From assembly GCA_017461865.1 (NCBI GenBank), contig JAFTVQ010000013.1, forward strand, positions 1 through 40,244: a stretch of 40,244 bases of DNA, in the 5' to 3' direction. This document shows positions 32,407 to 40,244 of the stretch, piece by piece. Within the stretch, counting starts at the first letter, position 1; each line of letters starts with the position of its first letter. A program made the translations under genes and the position numbers. Below the pieces are notes generated by a model, which saw nothing but the letters and a program-made list of their open reading frames with translations, made no database searches and was not told the DNA's origin. This stretch comes from Lachnospiraceae bacterium. GTDB lineage: Bacteria; Bacillota; Clostridia; Lachnospirales; Lachnospiraceae.

Positions 32407-33747
32407 ATGGGAAACAATAACAGAAAGCCGATTGTGGCAGTAGTCGGAAGACCGAATGTTGGAAAATCGACATTGTTTAATGCTTTGGCGGGATCGAGAA
32501 TTTCAATTGTCAAAGACACACCGGGCATTACGCGTGACCGTATTTATGCAGATGTCACATGGCTTAATTATAATTTTACATTGATAGACACCGGAGGTAT
32601 TGAGCCGGACAGCAATGATATCATTCTGTCACAGATGCGCGAACAGGCGCAGATTGCCATTGATACGGCAGATGTCATTCTGTTCATGGTGGATGTGAAG
32701 CAGGGACTTGTAGATGCAGATGCAAAGGTGGCGGACATGCTTCGCCGCTCCCATAAGCCGGTTGTACTTGTTGTAAATAAAGTGGACAGCTATCAGAAAA
32801 TGATGATGGATGTGTTTGAGTTTTACAATTTGGGAATCGGTGAGCCGATGGCAATTTCTGCGGTGAATCAACAGGGAATCGGAGATCTTCTTGATGTTGT
32901 GATTTCGCATTTTCCGGAAGAATTGTTGCAGGCTGAGGAGGATGAACGCCCGAGGATTGCCATTGTCGGAAAGCCGAATGTCGGAAAATCTTCCATCATC
33001 AATAAACTGCTCGGTGAAAATCGTCTGATCGTTTCGGATATTGCGGGAACAACCCGTGATGCCGTGGATGCGGATGTCAAATACAACGGAAAAGAGTATG
33101 TGTTTATTGATACGGCCGGTCTTCGCCGCAAAAACAAAATCAAAGAGGAACTGGAGCACTATATGATTGTCCGCACGGTTTCTGCGGTGGAAAGAGCGGA
33201 TATCGTTGTGCTTGTGATTGATGCGGAGGAAGGCGTGACCGAACAGGATGCAAAGATTGCCGGAATTGCGCATGAGCGTGGAAAAGGTATTATTATTGCC
33301 GTAAATAAATGGGATGCAGTAGAGAAAGATGATAAAACCATTTACCGTTTTACGGAAAAAATACGCAAGACATTGTCGTTTATGCCTTATGCCGAAATTA
33401 CATTTATTTCGGCCAAAACAGGACAGCGTCTCAACAAATTATATGATTTGATTGATATGGTTGAGCAGAATCAGTCCCTTCGCGTGGCGACCGGCGTGCT
33501 CAATGAAATTATGACGGAGGCAGTTGCTTTACAGCAACCACCGAGCGATAAAGGTAAGAGACTGCGTCTTTACTATATTACACAGGTGGCTGTAAAACCG
33601 CCGACTTTTGTTATTTTTGTTAACGACAAACAACTTATGCATTTCTCCTATGCAAGATATATCGAAAACAAAATCCGGGAAACTTTCGGATTTAAGGGGA
33701 CACCGATTCATTTGATTATCCGCGAGAGAAAAGATAAAGATGCATAA
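32407..33747 (+). CDS. der: Ribosome assembly GTPase Der (EngA)
   Basis: Der is an essential tandem-GTPase for 50S assembly. The 446 residues hold the first G domain ([10 protein letters not shown], then DTGGI, then NKVD), the second G domain ([10 protein letters not shown], then DTAGL, then NKWD) and the KH-like C-terminal domain ending [14 protein letters not shown]. The start is the ATG at 32407 with AAGGAG at 32395-32400. A longer reading from 32356 is poorly conserved and overlaps the expected transcription start. plsY follows after 33 bases. Confidence 0.98.
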   Translation: MGNNNRKPIVAVVGRPNVGKSTLFNALAGSRISIVKDTPGITRDRIYADVTWLNYNFTLIDTGGIEPDSNDIILSQMREQAQIAIDTADVILFMVDVKQGLVDADAKVADMLRRSHKPVVLVVNKVDSYQKMMMDVFEFYNLGIGEPMAISAVNQQGIGDLLDVVISHFPEELLQAEEDERPRIAIVGKPNVGKSSIINKLLGENRLIVSDIAGTTRDAVDADVKYNGKEYVFIDTAGLRRKNKIKEELEHYMIVRTVSAVERADIVVLVIDAEEGVTEQDAKIAGIAHERGKGIIIAVNKWDAVEKDDKTIYRFTEKIRKTLSFMPYAEITFISAKTGQRLNKLYDLIDMVEQNQSLRVATGVLNEIMTEAVALQQPPSDKGKRLRLYYITQVAVKPPTFVIFVNDKQLMHFSYARYIENKIRETFGFKGTPIHLIIRERKDKDA

Positions 33748-33780
33748 AATGGATGAGAGAGGATTGTTAGGGAGAGAGTT

Positions 33781-34431
33781 ATGATTCGTATAGTATGTCT
33801 GCTGATCGGATATTGCTTCGGTATATTCCAGACAGCATTTATCTACGGTAAGATGCACGGCATCGATATCCGGGAAAAGGGAAGCGGTAATTCGGGAACA
33901 ACCAATGCCCTTCGCGTTCTCGGAAAGAAAGCCGGTATCATCGTGTTTTTGGGAGATGCACTGAAAGCAGTGTTTGCCATGTTGCTTGTGCACCTGCTTT
34001 TTAAAGAGAGTTATTCTGATATGACAGCGCTCCTGCGGATTTATGCCGGTGCAGGTGTAGTGCTCGGACATAATTTTCCGTTCTATATGGGATTTAAAGG
34101 AGGAAAAGGAATCGCAGCCACAGGCGGTATCAGTTTAGGAATGGCATGGCAGTGTTGCGTTGCAGTTGCAATCACCTTTTTTACCATCTTTTTTGCCACC
34201 CATTATGTGTCTCTGGGATCCCTTTGCATGTATGTTGTATTTGTGATTGCCCTTGTCGTTATGGGACAAATGGGCTGTTTTGCAATGGCCCAACCGCTTT
34301 TGACAGAAATGTATATCATTGCGATATTGCTTATGATTATGGCGTTTGTCAGACACAGGGGAAATTTAGAGCGTCTGATTCACGGTAACGAGAGAAAGAC
34401 TTATTTGACAAAGAAAAACAAGGAGGATTAG
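33781..34431 (+). CDS. plsY: Glycerol-3-phosphate acyltransferase PlsY
   Basis: PlsY is the membrane acyltransferase that uses the acyl-phosphate made by PlsX to acylate glycerol 3-phosphate. The 216 residues have five membrane segments and the family's cytoplasmic motifs: GSGNSGTTNALR (the first, phosphate-binding), GHNFPFYMGFKGGKGIAA (the second) and a third near the C-terminus. The C-terminal tail is basic. It lies 2 bases before gpsA, which makes its glycerol 3-phosphate substrate, so two consecutive steps are co-expressed. Confidence 0.95.
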   Translation: MIRIVCLLIGYCFGIFQTAFIYGKMHGIDIREKGSGNSGTTNALRVLGKKAGIIVFLGDALKAVFAMLLVHLLFKESYSDMTALLRIYAGAGVVLGHNFPFYMGFKGGKGIAATGGISLGMAWQCCVAVAITFFTIFFATHYVSLGSLCMYVVFVIALVVMGQMGCFAMAQPLLTEMYIIAILLMIMAFVRHRGNLERLIHGNERKTYLTKKNKED

Positions 34432-34433
34432 TC

Positions 34434-35447
34434 ATGGCTGATTATAGCGTAATAGGTGCAGGCAGTTGGGGAATCGCCCTTGCAAAGGTGCTTGCGCAAA
34501 ACGGAAACAATGTGACTGTCTGGTCCATCATAGAAGATGAAATCAATATGCTCAGGGAAAACAAAGAGCATCTGACAAAACTTCCGGGAGTAAAACTGCC
34601 GGACAATATGTCCTACACCACAAACCTGGAAGAGGCAATCGTTGGAAAAGAAATGCTGATTCTTGCCGTACCGTCTCCGTTTACGAGAAGTACAGCGAAA
34701 TCCATGGCGCCGTTTGTTGCAGACGGACAACTGATTGTCAATGTGGCAAAGGGAATCGAAGATGAGAGCTATATGACGCTGACGGATATTATCGAGCAGG
34801 AAATTCCGCAGGCGACCGTGGCTGTGTTATCCGGACCTTCCCATGCGGAGGAAGTCGGTAAAAATATGGCAACAACGCTGGTGGCAGGTGCGAAAAAGAG
34901 AGAGACGGCAGAGTACATACAGAATGCATTTATGTGTGATTTCCTCCGTGTCTATACAAGTCCTGACGTACTCGGTATTGAACTCGGCGGAGCACTTAAG
35001 AATGTAGTAGCTCTTGCGGCCGGAATTGCAGACGGACTCGGATGCGGCGATAACGCGAAAGCGGCTCTTATCACAAGAGGAATTGTTGAGATTGCACGTC
35101 TCGGAGTAGCAATGGGAGGAAAAATCGAATCCTTTACAGGGCTTACCGGTATCGGGGATTTGATTGTGACATGTTCCTCTATGCATTCACGTAACCGCAG
35201 AGCCGGAATGCTTATCGGTCAGGGATATACGATGCAGGAAGCCATGGATGAAGTGAAAATGGTTGTGGAAGGTGTATATTCCGCCAAAGCAGCAGCGGGA
35301 CTTGCAGAAAAATACAATATTTCGATGCCGATTGTAAAGGAAGTAAATGACATTCTGTTCGGAAATCAGAAAGCAGAACAGGCCATTACGGATCTTATGT
35401 TCCGTGATAAGGCAGTGGAATCCACTACGCTTACATGGGACGAGTAA
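34434..35447 (+). CDS. gpsA: Glycerol-3-phosphate dehydrogenase [NAD(P)+]
   Basis: GpsA reduces dihydroxyacetone phosphate to glycerol 3-phosphate for phospholipid synthesis. The 337 residues start with the Rossmann motif VIGAGSWGIALAKVLAQNG, then AVPSPF, VAKGIE, LSGPSHAEEV, the catalytic-lysine segment GGALKNVVALAAGIADGLG, and TGIGDLIVTCSS. All family motifs are complete. The binding site AAGGAGG lies within the end of plsY. The der-plsY-gpsA order is common in Gram-positives. Confidence 0.97.
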   Translation: MADYSVIGAGSWGIALAKVLAQNGNNVTVWSIIEDEINMLRENKEHLTKLPGVKLPDNMSYTTNLEEAIVGKEMLILAVPSPFTRSTAKSMAPFVADGQLIVNVAKGIEDESYMTLTDIIEQEIPQATVAVLSGPSHAEEVGKNMATTLVAGAKKRETAEYIQNAFMCDFLRVYTSPDVLGIELGGALKNVVALAAGIADGLGCGDNAKAALITRGIVEIARLGVAMGGKIESFTGLTGIGDLIVTCSSMHSRNRRAGMLIGQGYTMQEAMDEVKMVVEGVYSAKAAAGLAEKYNISMPIVKEVNDILFGNQKAEQAITDLMFRDKAVESTTLTWDE

Positions 35448-35463
35448 GCATGCTTCAAAATAC

Positions 35464-35498
35464 AAAGGGTGCGTAATGATTATATTACGCACCCTTTT
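35464..35498. terminator. Bidirectional terminator between gpsA and metF
   Basis: A 14-bp perfect stem (35464-35477 with 35484-35497) closes a 6-nt loop. T runs on the right and A-rich sequence on the left allow use from both converging genes. Confidence 0.88.
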
Positions 35499-35500
35499 GA

Positions 35501-36358
35501 TTATCTTACCGCATCCATAATCTCCGCTGTTGTCTTCGGCTTATTCATAGAGTAGATGTGGATACCGTCCGCACCATACTGTTTGAGATCCAGAATCTGG
35601 CGGATGGCATAGTCGATGCCGGCTTTTCGCATATCGTCCGGATTGTCGCCGTATTTGGCAAGCAGATCGGAGAATGCTTTCGGAACGGAAGTACCGGAAA
35701 GAGAGATGGTTGTCGACACCTGTTTGACGGATGTAATTGGCATAATTCCCGCACAAATAGGAACGGTAATACCGTTTGAAAGACAGTTTTCCTGGAATTC
35801 ATAAAAAACATCATTGTTTAAGAAAAGTTGCGTGATTAAAAAATCGCAACCGGCAGCTACTTTGTCTTTTAATCTTGCCATGTCGGCACGTTTACTCATC
35901 GCTTCAAAATGTTTTTCCGGATAACATGCACCGGCTATTTGAAAGGCAGTATTGGCATTCAGATGTTCTATGAGTTCATTGGCATATGCAAAATCACGGC
36001 TTTCATATTGTTCGTCGGTCATATAAGCCGGACGGTCACCGCGCAGAGCAAGAACATGGCGAATATTGGCGCAAGCTAACTCTTCACACACCCGGTCAAT
36101 GTCATCTTTTGTGTTGCCGACGCAGGTCATGTGTGCAAGTGCATCAATATGCAAATCATTTTGAATGTAAGATGCAATCTCGGTTGTTTTTTTGGACCTG
36201 CTGCCTCCGGCGCCATATGTAACAGAGATGAAGTCCGGATTCAACTCGCTGAGTTTGTCGAGGGTTGCATAGACTCCTTCAAATTCGTTATCCTTCTTTG
36301 GAGGGAATACCTCAAAGGAGATGGTAGGTTTTTTTGCATTTAAAATATCTTTGATCAT
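35501..36358 (-). CDS. metF: Methylenetetrahydrofolate reductase
   Basis: MetF reduces 5,10-methylene-THF to 5-methyl-THF, the methyl donor for methionine, and in anaerobes can serve one-carbon metabolism. The 285 residues form a complete TIM barrel with ISFEVFPPK (catalytic Glu), SVTYGAGGS, ALRGDRP, the FAD-contacting segments and a late NGI-VPICAGIMPI strand. GGAGG precedes the ATG. It is divergent from the MoxR gene across 108 bases. I saw no SAM riboswitch or S-box in that gap. Confidence 0.94.
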   Translation of the reverse strand: MIKDILNAKKPTISFEVFPPKKDNEFEGVYATLDKLSELNPDFISVTYGAGGSRSKKTTEIASYIQNDLHIDALAHMTCVGNTKDDIDRVCEELACANIRHVLALRGDRPAYMTDEQYESRDFAYANELIEHLNANTAFQIAGACYPEKHFEAMSKRADMARLKDKVAAGCDFLITQLFLNNDVFYEFQENCLSNGITVPICAGIMPITSVKQVSTTISLSGTSVPKAFSDLLAKYGDNPDDMRKAGIDYAIRQILDLKQYGADGIHIYSMNKPKTTAEIMDAVR

Positions 36359-36383
36359 TTTCAGACCTCCGAAGCTGTTTTTC

Positions 36384-36412
36384 TTGTTTTCAAATCGTTC
36401 TTATTGTATCAT
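36384..36412 (+). promoter_or_regulatory. Candidate promoter of the moxR-VWA-bioY operon
   Basis: TTGTTT (36384-36389), a 17-base spacer and TATCAT (36407-36412). A weaker leftward -10 for metF (TACAAT on the minus strand, 36408-36403) overlaps it, so the two promoters may compete. Confidence 0.45.
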
Positions 36413-36466
36413 ATTAGAAGAGTTTGGAAAAGCGTGAATGACTTCAAAGAAAGGAAATAGATAGTT

Positions 36467-37276
36467 ATGGATAACAATTTTCAGTCGACGGCCGAATATG
36501 TGGCAAGTGAGGAGTTGATGGCAAGTGTCAATGTTGCCATTGCCCTGAAAAAACCTCTTTTAATTAAAGGAGAACCGGGAACCGGAAAGACGATGCTGGC
36601 ACAGGCGGTGGCAAAGTCCCTGGGGCTTGATCTTGTAATATGGAATGTAAAATCTACCACGAAAGCGCAGGATGGTTTGTATATGTATGATACCATCCAG
36701 CGTCTATACGACGGACAGTTCGGCGAGGAAGGCGTGGACGATATTGCAAGATATATTAAATTAGGTAAACTCGGAGAGGCGTTTGAGAGTGAGAAGCAGG
36801 TGGTTCTTCTGATCGATGAGATAGATAAGGCAGATTTGGAATTTCCGAATGACCTTCTCTGGGAGTTGGATCAGATGGAATTCTATATACATGAGACGAA
36901 GAGAACCGTGAAGGCGAAACACCGTCCGATTGTGATTATTACATCCAATGCGGAGAAGGAACTTCCGGATGCATTTTTGCGCCGCTGTATTTTTCACTAT
37001 ATTGAGTTTCCGAATGCGGAACTGATGGAAGAAATTGTGAAGACACATTTTCCGAATGTGGAAGAAAATCTTCTTAAAAATGCCATGGATACTTTTTATT
37101 GGATCCGCAGCATGAGAGATGTGCGCAAAAAACCGAGCACATCGGAGCTGATTGACTGGATCAATGCGCTTCAGATTGCCGGCATTCCTGCGGATAAGAT
37201 TCGTGCTGAACTTCCGTTTGTCGGTGTTGTCGTGAAGAAGGATGAAGATTTGGAAGCGGTAAAACATTATGTGTAA
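36467..37276 (+). CDS. MoxR family AAA+ ATPase
   Basis: A 269-residue AAA+ ATPase with Walker A GEPGTGKT at 35-42, Walker B VVLLIDEID at 112-120 and sensor 1 in VIITSNAEKELP. This subgroup (also annotated as YeaC/YehL-like) pairs with VWA-domain proteins and acts as a chaperone-like module that activates or assembles a client. Here the partner VWA gene follows after 10 bases. The client is not identified; bioY is the next gene but a link to it is only positional. Confidence 0.92.
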   Translation: MDNNFQSTAEYVASEELMASVNVAIALKKPLLIKGEPGTGKTMLAQAVAKSLGLDLVIWNVKSTTKAQDGLYMYDTIQRLYDGQFGEEGVDDIARYIKLGKLGEAFESEKQVVLLIDEIDKADLEFPNDLLWELDQMEFYIHETKRTVKAKHRPIVIITSNAEKELPDAFLRRCIFHYIEFPNAELMEEIVKTHFPNVEENLLKNAMDTFYWIRSMRDVRKKPSTSELIDWINALQIAGIPADKIRAELPFVGVVVKKDEDLEAVKHYV

Positions 37277-37286
37277 GAGGTAAACT

Positions 37287-38495
37287 ATGTTTTTAAAATT
37301 CTTTTTTGAGCTTCGTGCAAAAGAATTGAATATAGGTCTTTCTGAATGGTTAACCCTCATTGATGCGTTGGATCAGGGACTTTGCGGAAGTAATCTGACA
37401 CAGTTTTATTATGTGTCGCGTATGATTCTTGTAAAGAGTGAGACGGATTTTGATAAGTTTGATACTGCGTTTGCCGAGGTGTTTAAAGAGGCACAGGCAG
37501 ATGAGGAAGTGACGTATCAGATGCTCCGCTGGCTGGACAAGGAGGAACTGACAGAGCTTATCACAAAGGAAGACCGTGAAATCAGACAAAAACAGAACAG
37601 TGAAGATGCGCCGATCGATAAAGAGGATGTGGAAACTAAGTTTAAACAGCGCCTGAAAGATCAGACAGAGGAACACAACGGGGGTAGTTTTTGGATCGGA
37701 ACAACAGGAACGACTGCTTTTGGTAACAGCGGTAATTATGTAGGCGGTGTACGTGTGGGTGGTGCCAGCGGATACCAGTCGGCGTTTGAGGTGGTAGGTG
37801 CCCGTAAATTTAAGGACTTCAGAGATGACAGAGTGTTGGAAAACCGCCAGTTTCAAATGGCACTCCGCAAATTGAGACAGTTTTCAACACGGTTGGAAAT
37901 ACCGAAGACGGAGCTTGACATTGACGGAACAATTGATAAGACCTGTCAAAATGGCGGATATCTCCAGATTGAGATGCAGCGTCCGCGGAAAAATGCAGTA
38001 AAGCTTCTTTTACTGATGGATTCCGGAGGTACGATGATTCCGTATTCCACACTGGTCAACGAACTGTTTCAGACAGTTTCAAAGTCCAACCATTTTAAAG
38101 ATGTAAAGTGTTATTATTTTCATAATTGCATTTATTCCAAACTGTATAAAACGCCGGAGTGTGAAAATGGTGATTGGGTCGATACGGATTGGATGTTCCG
38201 CAATCTGGGAAGCGACTATAAGGTGATTATTGTGGGAGATGCTGCTATGGCACCGGAAGAACTCTATTCACTGACCGGAAATTACAGAGGACCAAACGGA
38301 GGACTGAGCGGTTACGAGTGGCTTGGGCTGTTGAAATCCCATTATAAAAAGATCATTTGGATGAATCCGAAGATGGCACCGGGCCAGGCTCCTTGGAGAG
38401 AGGCGGAGACCGCTATTAAAAAACTTCTTCCGATGTATAAGTTGACGGTTCGCGGACTGAATGAAGGTATGAAGAAATTGATGGAGACAAGATGA
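37287..38495 (+). CDS. VWA domain protein (CoxE-like), MoxR partner
   Basis: A 402-residue protein with an N-terminal helical region (1-110), a Gly-rich segment (about 138-161) containing GNSGNYVGGVRVGG that is typical of this group, and a C-terminal von Willebrand A domain. The MIDAS metal site, normally DxSxS, reads D245-S-G-G-T249. The Asp and the last hydroxyl are kept but the middle Ser is Gly, so metal binding may be altered. No signal peptide or membrane anchor is seen, so it is probably cytoplasmic with its ATPase. Its stop overlaps bioY by 4 bases. Confidence 0.88.
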   Translation: MFLKFFFELRAKELNIGLSEWLTLIDALDQGLCGSNLTQFYYVSRMILVKSETDFDKFDTAFAEVFKEAQADEEVTYQMLRWLDKEELTELITKEDREIRQKQNSEDAPIDKEDVETKFKQRLKDQTEEHNGGSFWIGTTGTTAFGNSGNYVGGVRVGGASGYQSAFEVVGARKFKDFRDDRVLENRQFQMALRKLRQFSTRLEIPKTELDIDGTIDKTCQNGGYLQIEMQRPRKNAVKLLLLMDSGGTMIPYSTLVNELFQTVSKSNHFKDVKCYYFHNCIYSKLYKTPECENGDWVDTDWMFRNLGSDYKVIIVGDAAMAPEELYSLTGNYRGPNGGLSGYEWLGLLKSHYKKIIWMNPKMAPGQAPWREAETAIKKLLPMYKLTVRGLNEGMKKLMETR

Positions 38496-39049
38496 GAGCA
38501 CCAAACAGCAGGAGAATAAGAACAATAGAGCTTGTTTTAATCGCACTGATGGCGGCGGTTCTGTGTATCGTGGGACCGGTGACCATTCCGGTCGGTGTGG
38601 TACCGGTGTCAACGGTCATTGTGGTACTCTATCTGATTACCTATATACTCGGGACATGGAGAGCGGCTTTGAGTTGCCTGATTTATCTGTGTATCGGAAT
38701 GATCGGTCTTCCGGTGTTTGCCGGATATTCGGCCGGACCGGCAGTGCTTTTCGGTCCTACGGGTGGGTATCTGATCGGTTATCTGCTGCTAATTGTTTGC
38801 AGTGGCTTATGTATCGGACGTTCCGGAAAAAAACTGTTTCATCTGATCGGAATGATGGCAGGGCTTTTCGGTTGTTATTCAGTCGGAACTGCGTGGCTTA
38901 TGTGGCAATCGGAGTTGTCTCTTTTGCAGGCGGTCATGACAGGGGTTATGCCGTTTGTGATATTTGACCTGTTTAAGATCGGGGCAGCACTTTTGGTAGG
39001 TCCGATGTTTCAAAAATATTTACGTAAAACCAATATTCTTACATCATAA
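38492..39049 (+). CDS. bioY: Biotin transporter BioY (ECF S component)
   Basis: BioY is the membrane substrate-binding unit of the energy-coupling-factor biotin importer. The 185 residues have six hydrophobic segments and the family motif VLFGPTGGYLIGY, followed by the C-terminal DLFKIGAAL element. No ATPase or EcfT genes are adjacent, so it likely shares a group II ECF module encoded elsewhere. It starts in the ATGA overlap with the VWA gene. No BirA operator was recognised upstream. Confidence 0.92.
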   Translation: MRAPNSRRIRTIELVLIALMAAVLCIVGPVTIPVGVVPVSTVIVVLYLITYILGTWRAALSCLIYLCIGMIGLPVFAGYSAGPAVLFGPTGGYLIGYLLLIVCSGLCIGRSGKKLFHLIGMMAGLFGCYSVGTAWLMWQSELSLLQAVMTGVMPFVIFDLFKIGAALLVGPMFQKYLRKTNILTS

Positions 39050-39057
39050 ATTAATAG

Positions 39058-39086
39058 TCATAATGGATATCCCGTTCCCATACAAT
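39058..39086 (+). promoter_or_regulatory. Sigma-E type sporulation promoter of spoIVA
   Basis: TCATAAT (39058-39064), 14 bases and CATACAAT (39079-39086). This fits the mother-cell sigma-E consensus (kmATAwT, 14-base spacing, CATACAnT) and lies 27 bases before spoIVA. The -10 octamer is a full match. Confidence 0.78.
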
Positions 39087-39113
39087 GTAACAAATGGAAG
39101 CGGGGTATTTTTT

Positions 39114-40244
39114 ATGGACAAAAATCAGAAGGAATTTGATTTGTACAAGGATATTCAGGCGCGCACGGACGGCGATATATATATAGGTGTGGTAGGACCG
39201 GTGCGAACAGGGAAATCGACCTTTATCAAACGTTTTATGGACGTCTGTGTTTTGCCGAATATGGAAAAAGAATATGAAAAAAAACAGGCACAGGATGAAT
39301 TGCCGCAGAGCGGTACCGGCAGGACAATCACGACGACGGAACCGAAATTTATTCCTGGGGAAGCAGCACAGGTGCTGCTTGGAGAGGAGATTCCTGTAAA
39401 AATCAGACTGATTGATTGTGTCGGTTATATGGTTGAGGGCGCTGCGGGACATATGGAGGAAGAGGCGGAGCGCATGGTCCGAACTCCGTGGTATGACTAT
39501 GAAATTCCTTTTACACAGGCAGCGGAAATCGGTACATATAAGGTGATTCACGATCATTCCACCATTGGGATTGTAGTGACGACAGACGGGAGCTTTTCCG
39601 GTATACCGGCAGAAAATTATGAGCCGGCACTGGAAAAAACGATCTTGCAGCTTCGTCAAATAAATAAGCCGTTCCTTGTGCTTTTAAACAGCGAAAAGCC
39701 CTACGCGGATTCCACGCAGAAACTGGCGCAGATGATAGGAGAAAAATATCATGTGACAGTAATGCCTGTGAACTGTGCGCAACTGAAAGAGGAAGATATT
39801 CATTCTGTCATGCAAAACGTGTTGCTTGAATTTCCTATCAGCAGCATCTCATTTTATATGCCGAATTGGGTGGAAATGCTTTCGGCAGATCATCCGGTGA
39901 AGCAGACACTGATTGATGCCATCCGGGAAAAAATGGGAACGTACGGAAAGATGAAAGACATATATGAGCAACCATTTGTCTTACATAATGACTATGTGAC
40001 AAAAATAAGGATAGACAATGTCAATCTTGCGGACGGATCGGTTCATGTGATGGTTGATATGGATGAAACCTGCTATTATCAAATGCTCAGTGAAATGCTT
40101 GGCCAGGAAATAGAGAGCGAATATGAACTGATGGATTATCTGGAAGAAAGTGCACGGATGAAAAAAGAGTATCAGAAGGTAGAGACGGCAATCAGCTCAG
40201 TCCGCCAAAAAGGATATGGTGTAGTGACACCGGAGCGCAGTGAA
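39114..40244 (+). CDS. spoIVA: Stage IV sporulation protein A, N-terminal part
   Basis: SpoIVA is the ATPase that polymerises on the forespore surface as the base of the spore coat. The reading frame runs from the ATG at 39114 off the right edge; 377 of about 490 residues are present. The N-terminus MDKNQKEFDLYKDIQARTDG is followed by Walker A GPVRTGKST at 28-36, then the TTTEPKFIP and LIDCVGYMVEGA segments, all typical. The ribosome binding site (GCGGGG) is modest. Control by the sigma-E promoter just upstream fits its role in the mother cell. Confidence 0.96.
   Translation, partial: MDKNQKEFDLYKDIQARTDGDIYIGVVGPVRTGKSTFIKRFMDVCVLPNMEKEYEKKQAQDELPQSGTGRTITTTEPKFIPGEAAQVLLGEEIPVKIRLIDCVGYMVEGAAGHMEEEAERMVRTPWYDYEIPFTQAAEIGTYKVIHDHSTIGIVVTTDGSFSGIPAENYEPALEKTILQLRQINKPFLVLLNSEKPYADSTQKLAQMIGEKYHVTVMPVNCAQLKEEDIHSVMQNVLLEFPISSISFYMPNWVEMLSADHPVKQTLIDAIREKMGTYGKMKDIYEQPFVLHNDYVTKIRIDNVNLADGSVHVMVDMDETCYYQMLSEMLGQEIESEYELMDYLEESARMKKEYQKVETAISSVRQKGYGVVTPERSE

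Noticed and set aside
36359..36466. SAM riboswitch or S-box upstream of metF
   Set aside because: The gap is only 108 bases, shared with a divergent gene, and shows no multi-helix core or terminator.

Overview
The window is chromosomal DNA of a low-to-mid-GC, endospore-forming Firmicute. Gene order, protein sequences and the closing spoIVA gene fit a member of the Lachnospiraceae (Clostridium cluster XIVa). That placement rests on recognised protein families and synteny; there is no rRNA gene here to confirm it. Almost everything reads rightward. The exceptions are a small XRE repressor gene (17.3-17.5 kb), prs (31.0-32.2 kb) and metF (35.5-36.4 kb).

Region 1 (1-12.5 kb) is a core cluster: the rpmF tail, plsX-acpP (fatty acid and phospholipid precursor supply), rnc, smc, ftsY, ilvA, a YitT-family membrane protein, a protein built like a hybrid histidine kinase but lacking its catalytic residues, and ylxM-ffh. 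FtsY and Ffh, the two SRP GTPases, are about 4.3 kb apart. Region 2 (12.5-14.5 kb) is the ribosome-maturation operon rpsP-khpA-rimM-trmD. Region 3 (14.45-19.35 kb) splits the usual trmD-rplS pair. It holds a Nat-type ABC exporter whose permease is fused to a CPBP protease domain, and a repressor/membrane-protein pair governed by three near-identical palindromes. Region 4 (19.4-26.3 kb) resumes the Bacillus-like order: rplS, lepB, rbgA, a second lepB, rnhB, ylqG (FliK-like), ylqH (FlhB C-terminal-like), yraN and pgeF. Region 5 (26.4-29.7 kb) is a two-component system with an unusually large multi-pass kinase.

Region 6 (29.7-30.95 kb) is the most unusual stretch. A single AT-rich gene for a PD-(D/E)XK-nuclease-like protein is bracketed by ten copies of ATACCC/GGGTAT, five on each side. 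Several are arranged as hairpins with 20-21 nt loops, and the same 13-nt element start occurs on both sides of the gene. This looks like an accessory cassette with its own cis-elements and is the best candidate for an undescribed system.

Region 7 (31-40.2 kb) returns to housekeeping: prs (leftward) divergent from der-plsY-gpsA, metF (leftward) divergent from a MoxR ATPase-VWA protein pair coupled to bioY, and the start of spoIVA behind a near-consensus sigma-E promoter.

Promoters, terminators and operators below were found by eye from consensus and base pairing. They are predictions, not measured sites.
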